Source: Pelagibaculum spongiae (GTDB lineage: Bacteria > Pseudomonadota > Gammaproteobacteria > Enterobacterales > Pelagibaculaceae). Taken from it: 64,000 nucleotides of DNA. A program made the translations under genes and the position numbers. Position 1 is the first letter of the stretch. Each line of letters starts with the position of its first letter. Under the pieces are notes generated by a model. The model saw only the letters and a program-made list of their open reading frames with translations, made no database searches and was not told the origin of the DNA. The stretch is from contig NZ_QDDL01000001.1 in NCBI RefSeq assembly GCF_003097315.1, positions 1,321,236 through 1,385,235 on the forward strand, given 5' to 3'. Shown here in pieces: positions 18,728-26,878 of the stretch.

Positions 18728-18841
18728 ATGGAATGTTCAGGTGAACAGAAAGATCTCAGCGACGGATCATTGCCAACTAAAAAAGCATGGTTAGCATTGA
18801 TTGTTGCAATTTCAGTTATTGTTTGGGCTGTTAAGTTTTAA
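18728..18841 (+). CDS. Small Cys/TM protein of the copper locus (2)
   Basis: A 37-residue ORF with AGGA 8 bases before the ATG. It begins MECSGEQKDLSDGS (Cys at 3). PTKKAW then leads into one membrane helix, LALIVAISVIVWAV, ending KF. It is a paralog in design of the ORFs at 18331 and 11504. It lies 75 bases before copA, separated from it by a hairpin. I infer a copper-related inner-membrane peptide; the function is unproven. Confidence 0.72.
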   Translation: MECSGEQKDLSDGSLPTKKAWLALIVAISVIVWAVKF

Positions 18842-18858
18842 CTGCTTCAGCGCCAAAC

Positions 18859-18897
18859 CTCAGTAGCTATTGTACATAAGCAATAGCTACTGAGTTT
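18859..18897 (+). terminator. Hairpin between small ORF and copA (attenuator-like)
   Basis: A perfect 14-bp stem CTCAGTAGCTATTG / CAATAGCTACTGAG around an 8-base loop, followed by TTTATC. The T run is short, so it may be a partial terminator that makes the upstream small ORFs more abundant than copA, or an mRNA stability element. Confidence 0.6.
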
Positions 18898-18916
18898 ATC
18901 GCGTTGCAGGAAAACG

Positions 18917-21865
18917 ATGAGTGTTCAACTAAAGATTGATAGTATTAATTGCGCAAGCTGCGTAAACAAAATTGAAAAAACACTAAATGCATTGGCTGAC
19001 GTTTCTAATGCACAAGTGAATCTGATTGATAAAACAGCAATCGTCACTGGCAATGTAGCAACCGAAGTCTTACTAGATGCACTTGCCGATATTGGAAAGC
19101 CAGCAACAATCATCGAAATAGAACCCACTGCAACCGAGCCGACTTCTCTACCTTTCTTATTAGATCTTTCGATACCCGGAATAAGTTGCGCCGGCTGCGT
19201 TAAAAAAATTGAAACAACTCTGTCTAAACTTCCCGGTGTTATCTCTGCTCAAGTTAACCTTGCCGATAAAACTGCTCAAATTTCAGGCAGCATTAACCGA
19301 AAATCAGTGTTAATTGCTTTAGATGATATCGGCAAACCAGCCACTATTATTCAATCATCAGCGCCCTATGCAGAATTTGACCTATCAATTGCAGGCTTAA
19401 GTTGCGCTGGCTGCGTTCGAAAAGTTGAAAAAACCTTAACTGCGATTCCGGGTATTGACCAAGTCAATGTTAATTTAGCTGATAAAACTGCTCAAATCAG
19501 CGGCAACATTGAGCTTTCATCTATTCTCGATGCTCTGAGCGCTGCAGGAAAGCCCGCTGAACTATTAGCCTGCGCGAATAGCAATCAAGCCAGCACCTTA
19601 CATTTACATATTCCTAAAATTACTTGTGCAGGCTGCGTAAGAAATGTCGAACACGCATTACTTGCTGTTGATGGTGTTAAATCAGCCGAAGTTAATTTAG
19701 CTGATAAAACAGCATCAGTTAAAGGGCAACTCGATTTAGCAGCACTACTTAATGCATTAGAAAAAATTAATAAGCCTGGCACTTTAGTTAACCCTGCCGC
19801 TGAAGCACGGGCCAAACAACAGAAAGAACAACAAAAGCACGTAAATAAAATGTTCCGCCAAAGCTGGCTGGCTTTATTAGTCGGCATCCCTTTAATGCTA
19901 TGGGGCGTTATTACCGGCGATATGATGGTAAATAGCGTTAGCGAGCAAATCAGTTGGGGCACTGTCGGCTTAATAACACTTTTTGTTATGTTTTTTTCAG
20001 GCAGTCATTTTTACGCCAACGCTTGGCAATCTTTCAAACATCAAGATGCAACCATGGACACATTGGTGGCGCTGGGCACCGGCAGCGCTTGGTTATATTC
20101 AATGCTGGTAGTGCTTTTTCCTGATGTATTACCAGAACAATCTCGCCATCTATATTTTGAAGCCAGCGCAATGATTGTTGGCTTGGTTAATCTTGGCCAC
20201 GCCATGGAACAACGCGCACGCGGTAAAACAGGCGAGGCAGTCGAGCGACTATTTAAGCTGCAAGCAAAAACTGCTCGTGTTGTGGAATCACTCGACAGCA
20301 ACAGCGCCAGCAGAGAAATGCCAATTGAACAGGTTGCTCAAGGTCAGCTAATTTCAGTTCGCCCTGGAGAAAGCATTGCGGTTGACGGACAAGTGATCGA
20401 TGGCAAAACCTGGATTAATGAATCGATGCTGACTGGCGAGCCGATGCAGATTCATAAGCAAGCTGGCGACAAAGTCTCTGCAGGTACTTTAAACGGCCAG
20501 GGCAGTTTAATTTTCCGCGCCGAAAAAGTCGGTAACGAAACTGCTTTGGCTCAAATTATTGAAATGGTCCGCAAAGCGCAAAATAGCAAACTACCGATTG
20601 CTCGTATGGCCGATACCATTGCCGGTTACTTTGTCCCAACAGTTATGATTGTGGCAATTATTGCTGCGCTAGCTTGGTACAACTTCGGCCCACAACCACA
20701 ACTATCTTACATGCTGACTGCCGCGGTAACGGTGCTAATTATTGCCTGCCCGTGTGCTTTAGGGCTGGCAACACCTATGTCAATAATCGTTGGCGTCGGA
20801 AAAGCAGCCGAGCTAGGAATGCTGGTTCGTAATGGTGAAGCTTTGCAAGGTGCCAGTAAAATCAGTCATGTTTTATTAGATAAAACCGGCACTATCACCT
20901 TAGGAAAACCATCGCTTAACCAAATCATCAGCTGCAATAGTTTTGAGCAATCTGATATTTTGCAAATGGCAGCTTCGTTAGAAAAAGATTCTGAGCACCC
21001 ATTAGCACAAGCAATACTAAATAAAGCAAAAGCCCAACAACTTACCTTGCAAAAAATCGAACAATTTCATGCTCACAGCGGACTAGGCGTATCGGGTATT
21101 CTATTAGCAGATAATAATCCGTCTTTGTCGCTATTTATGGGCAGTGAAAAATTACTCGCGCAGCATGACATTGAAATTCCACTAGCCATCATCGAAAAAG
21201 CCAACCAATTAGCACAGGCGGGTGAAACGCCAGTTTATTTTGCTATTAACAATCAATTAGCTGGGCTATTTGGTATTTCTGATCCGGTTCGTGATGACTC
21301 AATTGAAGCGATTCGGCGTTTGCATAATGCTGGTTTGAAAGTAGTGATGGTCACAGGCGATGCAAAAGAAACTGCCAATGCAGTGGCCAAGCTTGCAGGG
21401 GTCGATCAAGTTTATGCGCGCCAGCTGCCACAAGATAAAGCCGATGTCATTAAAAGCTTGCAGAAAAAAGGACACAAAGTAGCCATGTGCGGTGATGGTA
21501 TTAATGACGCACCAGCACTTGCACAAGCTGATGTCAGCTTTGCTATAGGTACTGGCACCGATGTAGCAATGGAAGCTGCCGATATCACTTTAATGCGCGA
21601 CTCACTACACAGCCTTGCAGATGCAATAGAGTTATCAAAAGCCACCATCAACAATATCAAACAAAACCTTTTAGGTGCTTTTGCCTACAATAGCTTAGGC
21701 ATTCCAGTGGCTGCCGGGGCGCTCTATCCCGTTTGGGGAATATTACTGAATCCGGTGATTGCAGGCACTGCCATGGCATTTTCATCATTCACTGTGGTGT
21801 CTAATGCTCGCCGCTTAAAATCATTCAAACCTTCATCTAGCCGCAAAACCAACTTGGACAATTAA
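18917..21865 (+). CDS. copA: Cu(I)-exporting P-type ATPase with four HMA domains
   Basis: A 982-residue P1B-type ATPase exporting Cu(I) across the inner membrane. Four N-terminal metal-binding domains carry CxxC pairs at C12/C15, C91/C94, C163/C166 and C237/C240. Eight membrane helices with the CPC ion motif (IIACPCALGLATP) follow, then the phosphorylation site DKTGTIT, the SEHPLAQAI nucleotide-binding HP motif and GDGINDAPALAQADV. Most bacterial CopA proteins have one or two HMA domains, so four is unusual. The repeated NLADKTAQISG segments show recent duplication. The operon continues into a 23-residue ORF and cueR. Confidence 0.96.
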   Translation: MSVQLKIDSINCASCVNKIEKTLNALADVSNAQVNLIDKTAIVTGNVATEVLLDALADIGKPATIIEIEPTATEPTSLPFLLDLSIPGISCAGCVKKIETTLSKLPGVISAQVNLADKTAQISGSINRKSVLIALDDIGKPATIIQSSAPYAEFDLSIAGLSCAGCVRKVEKTLTAIPGIDQVNVNLADKTAQISGNIELSSILDALSAAGKPAELLACANSNQASTLHLHIPKITCAGCVRNVEHALLAVDGVKSAEVNLADKTASVKGQLDLAALLNALEKINKPGTLVNPAAEARAKQQKEQQKHVNKMFRQSWLALLVGIPLMLWGVITGDMMVNSVSEQISWGTVGLITLFVMFFSGSHFYANAWQSFKHQDATMDTLVALGTGSAWLYSMLVVLFPDVLPEQSRHLYFEASAMIVGLVNLGHAMEQRARGKTGEAVERLFKLQAKTARVVESLDSNSASREMPIEQVAQGQLISVRPGESIAVDGQVIDGKTWINESMLTGEPMQIHKQAGDKVSAGTLNGQGSLIFRAEKVGNETALAQIIEMVRKAQNSKLPIARMADTIAGYFVPTVMIVAIIAALAWYNFGPQPQLSYMLTAAVTVLIIACPCALGLATPMSIIVGVGKAAELGMLVRNGEALQGASKISHVLLDKTGTITLGKPSLNQIISCNSFEQSDILQMAASLEKDSEHPLAQAILNKAKAQQLTLQKIEQFHAHSGLGVSGILLADNNPSLSLFMGSEKLLAQHDIEIPLAIIEKANQLAQAGETPVYFAINNQLAGLFGISDPVRDDSIEAIRRLHNAGLKVVMVTGDAKETANAVAKLAGVDQVYARQLPQDKADVIKSLQKKGHKVAMCGDGINDAPALAQADVSFAIGTGTDVAMEAADITLMRDSLHSLADAIELSKATINNIKQNLLGAFAYNSLGIPVAAGALYPVWGILLNPVIAGTAMAFSSFTVVSNARRLKSFKPSSSRKTNLDN

Positions 21866-21866
21866 T

Positions 21867-21938
21867 ATGAGCATTGCAATCAACCTAGTTGGCCTATTGA
21901 TGATCGCTGCGATTATTTGGTGGTTTTGGCTAAAATAG
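21867..21938 (+). CDS. 23-residue membrane peptide between copA and cueR
   Basis: The ATG lies one base after the copA stop (21865). The peptide is a single hydrophobic helix ending in WWFWLK. From memory, such a helix with a WWFWL end is the N-terminal anchor of the cupredoxin-like proteins often encoded after copA. Here the frame stops right after it, and no cupredoxin domain follows in any frame before cueR. It could be a stand-alone peptide or a relic of that gene. Translation by coupling to copA is likely. Confidence 0.55.
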   Translation: MSIAINLVGLLMIAAIIWWFWLK

Positions 21939-22000
21939 CTAAAACCATTTGATTACAAATATTGTCAAATAATTCAATAACTTTAAGCCAAAGAGCAACT

Positions 22001-22393
22001 ATGAATATTTCATCTGCAGCTAAAGCAACTGGGCTCACCAGCAAGGCCATTCGCTACTATGAAGAGATCGGCCTTCTTTCTCCTGCCAAACGCCGAGACA
22101 ACGGCTATCGAGAATACTCCCAAGCACATCTAACAGAATTAGGCTTTATTCAGCACTCACGGGAACTGGGTTTTACCCTAGAAGAATGCAAAAGCCTGCT
22201 TGAACTGTGGCAGAACAAAGACCGAAAAAGTGCAGATGTAAAGCAAATGGCCGAAGAAAAGATCCTAGATATGAATAAAAAAATCCAACAGCTAACGCAA
22301 ATGCGTGACAGTTTAAAATCTTTAACTCAATGCTGTAAGGGAAATGATCGACCAGACTGCCCGATTATTGAAGGTCTAGCTAAAGCTGATTAA
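22001..22393 (+). CDS. cueR: Copper-responsive MerR-family regulator CueR
   Basis: A 130-residue protein with an N-terminal winged helix-turn-helix (MNISSAAKATGLTSKAIRYY), a dimerisation helix and a C-terminal metal loop CCKGNDRPDCPI. The two Cys spaced as in CueR Cu(I)/Ag(I) sensors are present. The start at 22001 matches the family; the longer frame from 21962 is not needed. It is the last gene of the copper cluster, and its expected target is the 19-bp-spacer promoter at 18269. Confidence 0.95.
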   Translation: MNISSAAKATGLTSKAIRYYEEIGLLSPAKRRDNGYREYSQAHLTELGFIQHSRELGFTLEECKSLLELWQNKDRKSADVKQMAEEKILDMNKKIQQLTQMRDSLKSLTQCCKGNDRPDCPIIEGLAKAD

Positions 22394-22732
22394 ACAACAC
22401 TATTTAATTTGACCTTTTGGTCTGACTAATTAATTTTAGATAAAAAAATAGCAGTTGAACCAAAAAAATCTTAAACAATAAATAATATCATTTGCAATTA
22501 TCTTATTTATTAACTATCGCACGCCGTACTATTTCTTTTTAAACAAATAGATAACAAAAACACAATGAACACTTCTATTATTTCGCAACACATCATCAAC
22601 TAATCTTTATTGACCTACCTCATTATTTGGTTCTAATATGCCGGTCTACCGCATCTAACCCTATACAAAACCAATAAATAATAAAACATATTCGGGGAAG
22701 AATGCTGATCAAACCTAATTTTTGAGAGCATT
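22394..22732. other. AT-rich non-coding gap
   Basis: 339 bases separating cueR from the autotransporter gene. No gene seen. A small GACC-tttt-GGTC hairpin near 22412 has no strong T run. Confidence 0.5.
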
Positions 22733-23662
22733 ATGAAACAAAACATTTTTTCACCTTTAAAAATTGCCACCGCTTTGTCTATTATATTATCTGGTCAGTC
22801 AGCATTCGCAGTAACTGAAACTCAAATAAACAATGCATTCACTGGCGCAACAGCGACAGGAGAAAACATACCATCTGGCGGTTGTAGAACGGTCCGAGCT
22901 GCCTCTGCAGCAGATGGACGACAGGTTTTTGAGAATGCTGCAACATGTGTCAGTCAAATTGAAAATGAACTAAAAAGCGACCTTAGAGTTGTTGGCACTG
23001 CAGTTATTGAAAATCAGCGAGCACTCTCTGCATTGCAAGATCAAGTTTCAATAAGTTCTGTAGCTACCGCCGGCATCGATACTAATACCGATAGCATCGG
23101 CGCTAATACCGATAGCATCGGCGATAATACCGCCAGCATCGGCGCTAATTCCGCCAGCATCGGCGATAATACCGCCAGCATCAGCGATAATACCGCCAGC
23201 ATCGGTGCTAATACCGCCAGCATCGATATTAATACCGCCAGCATCGGCGCTAATACCGACAGCATCGGCGCTAATACCGCCAGCATCGGTGCTAATACCG
23301 CCAGCATCGGTAATAATGCTAATGATATTCAAAGCAATGGTCAGAATATTGCATCCAACCTTTTACAGATCCAAAGCAACGACAGAGACATTAAAGAGTT
23401 ACAAACTGACTTGGCGGCGACTAAACAATTAGTCCTTGACGGCATTGCAATTGCTAATGCGTTCGCAGGTATTCCACAGGCAGTTAATGGTAAAAGTACA
23501 ATTGGCTTTGGTGTAGGCAACTATCAAAGCGCAAACGCTATTGCAGTAGGCATTTCAAATAACTTTGGCGATAGCAACCAACACACCATAAAAATCAACT
23601 TCGGTTCAGCATTCGAGCGTGAAAATACCGCTGGTTCTGTGGGCTATGGCTATAGCTGGTAA
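22733..23662 (+). CDS. Short trimeric autotransporter (YadA-anchor protein)
   Basis: A 309-residue surface protein. A signal peptide (1 to about 26, ending SAFA), a small N-terminal region with two Cys, and a stalk of about eleven heptads of type IGANTxS (about 115-193) are visible. A coiled-coil neck follows, then a C-terminal YadA-type membrane anchor, AFAGIPQAVNGKSTIGFGVG through VGISNNF to GYGYSW. The IxxNT heptads are the known motif of trimeric coiled coils that bury Asn and bind anions. No large head domain is seen, so this is a minimal adhesin or surface fibre. The OprD-type porin gene follows after 45 bases. Confidence 0.85.
   Translation: MKQNIFSPLKIATALSIILSGQSAFAVTETQINNAFTGATATGENIPSGGCRTVRAASAADGRQVFENAATCVSQIENELKSDLRVVGTAVIENQRALSALQDQVSISSVATAGIDTNTDSIGANTDSIGDNTASIGANSASIGDNTASISDNTASIGANTASIDINTASIGANTDSIGANTASIGANTASIGNNANDIQSNGQNIASNLLQIQSNDRDIKELQTDLAATKQLVLDGIAIANAFAGIPQAVNGKSTIGFGVGNYQSANAIAVGISNNFGDSNQHTIKINFGSAFERENTAGSVGYGYSW
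23078..23313 (+). repeat. 21-bp coding tandem repeats (heptad stalk)
   Basis: About eleven 21-base units of the form AATACCGCCAGCATCGGCGCT, each encoding one coiled-coil heptad. Near-identity of the units suggests recent expansion and likely length variation between strains. Confidence 0.93.
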
Positions 23663-23707
23663 ACGCTAAACCAACTATCGAATTCTATTTATTATATTGA
23701 GATTTTT

Positions 23708-25021
23708 ATGAAAATATTTTACTTATCGACTATTGCCGCTGCCGTTCTTTCTATTACATCTACTGTTCAAGCTGATGCTAATTCTTCTTTTGTTACTGAT
23801 TCAACATTAGATGCAACATTTAAAACTGTTTATTTCTTCAGAGATTTCTCAGAAACCACCCCAGAAGCAACCAAAGTAGAACAATTTGTACAGGGTGGTC
23901 GCTTAGATTTTCAATCAGGCTATATCGCAGACTGGATTGGTTTCGATGCATCATTATACTCTGCCGTTCGCTTAAATGATTCTGATGGCAATAGCCGTTC
24001 TGAAGTTGTAGAACTTGGCGACGACAACAAGTTAAAAAGTGGCTATAGCAAGCTTGGCCAGGCATTAATTAAAGTGAAATTTGGCGATGAGTACGTTAAT
24101 GGTAGTGCCAAATATGGTCGCCAAGTAGTCGACAATATTTTGTTAAATGGCTTTCCTTCCAGAGCGAATCCTTCCGCTTACTCAGGCATTACTGGCCAAT
24201 TAAATATTGGACCGCTTGAATTAAATGCGAATCGGATTACTCAAACCTCTACTCGCTACTCCAATGGTTTTAGCGATTTTGTAACAGTTAATACCAATCA
24301 AAAAATCGAGAATCTTCGAACGCTGCGCGCTACTTATCATGCAACGTCAGATCTAGAATTCGAAATTGGTATTGGAGAGTCAAAAGACTATTTACGCCAA
24401 CGAGTTGCTAGGGCGACTTGGCAGTTAGAGCCAAAAGATGGTTATCAAGTGACATTAGATGCTCGTGCGTTTAGAGCAGAACCTGCCGGAAACTTAGCTT
24501 TAGCGAGTGGCAGTATTTTTGAGAAATTATCACAAACAGGAAATGCCGAAGACTATAAAAGTACTTGGTATAACCTGACCGCAGGCGTTGATGTTGGAAA
24601 TTGGAGCAGCAAACTGACTTATGGTCGAGTTGATGGCGATACTTACAATTTCTTGTGGGCAGGTAATTCTGATTACTCACCAACCAATAGCTTCCAAGAT
24701 TTAAATACTAATTTCCTAGCCGATCAAAATGGCCGCTCATTATTGGGCCACTTGTTCTACAGCTTTGACGAAGGTGTTGCAAAAGGCCTGACTGCTGGCA
24801 TTATTTATGGACAGGGTGAATTTGATGATGGGCAAGACAAAGGCTTAGAAGCCTGGGAAAGATTATTAGTTGTTAGCTACGATGTTCCAGCAGTTGAAGG
24901 CTTAAACTTCACTTGGGTTGGCACTCAAGCGCGCAACGATGGTGACGGAGCCTTTGGTTTAAATTCTGGTGATGCTACAGACCAGCGTGTTTATATGAAT
25001 TACAGCGTTAATATCTTCTAA
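23708..25021 (+). CDS. OprD-family outer membrane porin
   Basis: A 437-residue protein with a signal peptide (ending VQA-D). The N-terminal strand TLDATFKTVYFFRDFSE is typical of OprD porins, with repeated amphipathic beta-strands and the C-terminal aromatic ending MNYSVNIF. OprD proteins are 18-stranded monomeric channels for small carboxylates, amino acids or similar solutes; the substrate cannot be told here. A terminator follows. A decayed paralog lies directly downstream. Confidence 0.87.
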   Translation: MKIFYLSTIAAAVLSITSTVQADANSSFVTDSTLDATFKTVYFFRDFSETTPEATKVEQFVQGGRLDFQSGYIADWIGFDASLYSAVRLNDSDGNSRSEVVELGDDNKLKSGYSKLGQALIKVKFGDEYVNGSAKYGRQVVDNILLNGFPSRANPSAYSGITGQLNIGPLELNANRITQTSTRYSNGFSDFVTVNTNQKIENLRTLRATYHATSDLEFEIGIGESKDYLRQRVARATWQLEPKDGYQVTLDARAFRAEPAGNLALASGSIFEKLSQTGNAEDYKSTWYNLTAGVDVGNWSSKLTYGRVDGDTYNFLWAGNSDYSPTNSFQDLNTNFLADQNGRSLLGHLFYSFDEGVAKGLTAGIIYGQGEFDDGQDKGLEAWERLLVVSYDVPAVEGLNFTWVGTQARNDGDGAFGLNSGDATDQRVYMNYSVNIF

Positions 25022-25038
25022 CCTTATATCTTTTATAT

Positions 25039-25085
25039 AAAAAGCCTAGCTAACTAAATCCAATAGTTGCTGGGCTTTTTTTTGC
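25039..25085 (+). terminator. OprD porin terminator
   Basis: A stem AAAAGCC-AGC / GCT-GGCTTTTTTTT with an AT-rich loop, about 20 bases after the stop. Confidence 0.75.
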
Positions 25086-25281
25086 TGCACGACATATATT
25101 TGGCGCAATAGAATAATGACATTCTAAAAAGTAAGCATACAAAATTTAATTTAATAGAATTAAAACCATTCTGATTACTCCCACAGCAACCATCGCAAGC
25201 TTTTGTCACAAACGTTAAGCCTACCAACAGCTATATTATGTTTCTTTGATGTCTTTGTGGAATCTTGAACTAGCTCAATTC

Positions 25282-25309
25282 GAAATGACTTAATTAAGTT
25301 AGTCATTTC
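25282..25309. promoter_or_regulatory. Inverted repeat upstream of porin pseudogene
   Basis: GAAATGACT / AGTCATTTC, 9-bp arms 10 bases apart, 32 bases before the pseudogene ATG. It is operator-like. The remainder of 25086-25340 is AT-rich without a gene. Confidence 0.4.
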
Positions 25310-25340
25310 AAATATTCAATAATTATATAACAATATTCCA

Positions 25341-26650
25341 ATGAAGTTGTTTGCTCGTACTGCCATTCCGGCAGTCATATTGTCACTGCTTGCACCTGCC
25401 TTTTCTGAAAACACTACTTCTGATTTGATCTCAGGAGCCAGCCTAGACGGATTTTTAGAGCACTATATTTTTTCTGTGATTATCCGGAAAACAATAGCGG
25501 AAAAAAAGTCGATGCTTCGGCGCAAGCACTCAAGTTAGATTTCGAATCTGGTTACTTCAACAATGTGATTGGTTTTGATGCACCACTATTCTCAGCGATT
25601 CGCTTAAATAGTGTCGCCGATAACAACCGTAGTGAAGTATTCCAGATTGGTAATGATGGCAAGCTAGAAGATGGTTACAGCAAATTGAGCCAAGCGCTAG
25701 TCAAATTAAAACTGGAACAAAATGGCGTAGCATTGAACGCTAAAATCGGTCTCCAGGTTATCGATAACCCGCTGCTAAATGGTTTGTCATCTCGTGCTAC
25801 CCCATCTTCCTATGAAGGTATCGATACCAGCTTAAGATTTGCTGACTTTGGTCTGCACTATAATTGGGTAGAAAAATCATCACAGCGTTTTTCCAGTAGC
25901 TTTGATGATTTAAAAACCTTCTCAGGCGCTAAAATCGATAACCTGCAAATTGTCCGTGCAACTTATGACCCTACCGAGAACCTTGGTTTTGAACTAGGTC
26001 GTGGTGAGTCCAAAGATTATCTACAACAGAGTTTCGCCCGGGCTACTTGGAAGCTAGAGCCGCGCGAAGGTTATAAAGTCACTGTTGATGGCCGCGTTTT
26101 CAAGGCTGAATCTGCCGGTACTTTGGGCAATAATAATAGTGATTTGTTAGGTAGCCTGTCACGAACTGGCAATGCCGCTGATTACTAGAGCACTTGGTAC
26201 AACCTTGCAGCCGGCGTCAATGTTAGCAATTGGAGCAGCAAGCTGACCTATGGCCGAGTCGTTGGCGATGCTTATAACTTCTTGTACGCCAAAAATGTTG
26301 ATTACTCACCCACCAACAGCTTTCAGGATCTGAACACTAACTTCCTGTCGGATCAAAACGGCAAAGCCTTACTGGGCCATCTGTTCTATAGCTTTGATCA
26401 AGGTATTGCTGAAGGTCTGACCGCTGGTATTATTTATGGCAAAGGTAAATTTGATGCCGGTATCGATAAAGATCTAGAAGCGTGGGAGCGTTTGTTAATA
26501 CTGAGTTACAACGTACCAGCAGTTGATGGTTTAAACCTGACCTGGGTAGGAACTCAAGAACGTAATGATGGAGATCGCGCATTTGGCCTCAACTCTGGCG
26601 ATGCAACTGACCAACGTGTCTATATCAATTACAGCACCAGCATCTTCTAA
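25341..26650 (+). pseudogene. OprD-family porin pseudogene
   Basis: A paralog of the porin at 23708, with GYSKLSQALVKLKL, FELGRGESKDYLQQSFARAT and the C-terminal INYSTSIF matching it throughout. It carries two lesions. The first is a frameshift in the T run near 25466-25471, where the frame moves from EHYIF to FCDYPENNSGKK. The second is a TAG at 26186-26188, where the intact gene has AAA (DYK). The frame before and after the TAG is the same, so this is a simple nonsense change. The decay is recent because most of the sequence is preserved. Confidence 0.9.
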
Positions 26651-26667
26651 AACAGAGTTTGCTTAGT

Positions 26668-26694
26668 AACTACGGTATTTGAAATACCGTAGTT
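26668..26694. terminator. Perfect 13-bp hairpin after pseudogene
   Basis: AACTACGGTATTT, one base, then AAATACCGTAGTT. There is no T run, so it may be a processing or weak termination hairpin. Another inverted repeat, CCAAATAGATA / TATCTATTTGG, lies at 26722-26758. Confidence 0.5.
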
Positions 26695-26823
26695 GATAAA
26701 AGCATTAAATGCTGATGTGAACCAAATAGATAAAAAAATTAATTTTCTATCTATTTGGGAACTGATCTTTTGAAGCACTGTCTTAATCAGTACTTCAGGA
26801 ATGCGCAACATTCTGAAGATCCG

Positions 26824-26860
26824 AAGGCTCCATGACATCTCTCTGACATGGGGCTTTTTT
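26824..26860 (+). terminator. Terminator between convergent genes
   Basis: AAGGCTCCATG / CATGGGGCTTTTTT with a 12-base loop and T run, reading on the plus strand. Confidence 0.75.
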
Positions 26861-26878
26861 ATTGCTCAACTTTATGCT

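Noticed and set aside
23078..23313. Regular short repeats as a possible CRISPR array
   Set aside because: Units are 21 bp, contiguous and in frame with a protein. There are no unique spacers and no cas genes.
23041..23332. Long open frames opposite the autotransporter stalk
   Set aside because: Shadows created by the 21-bp repeat. The plus frame has a signal peptide, stalk and anchor, and the minus frames have none.
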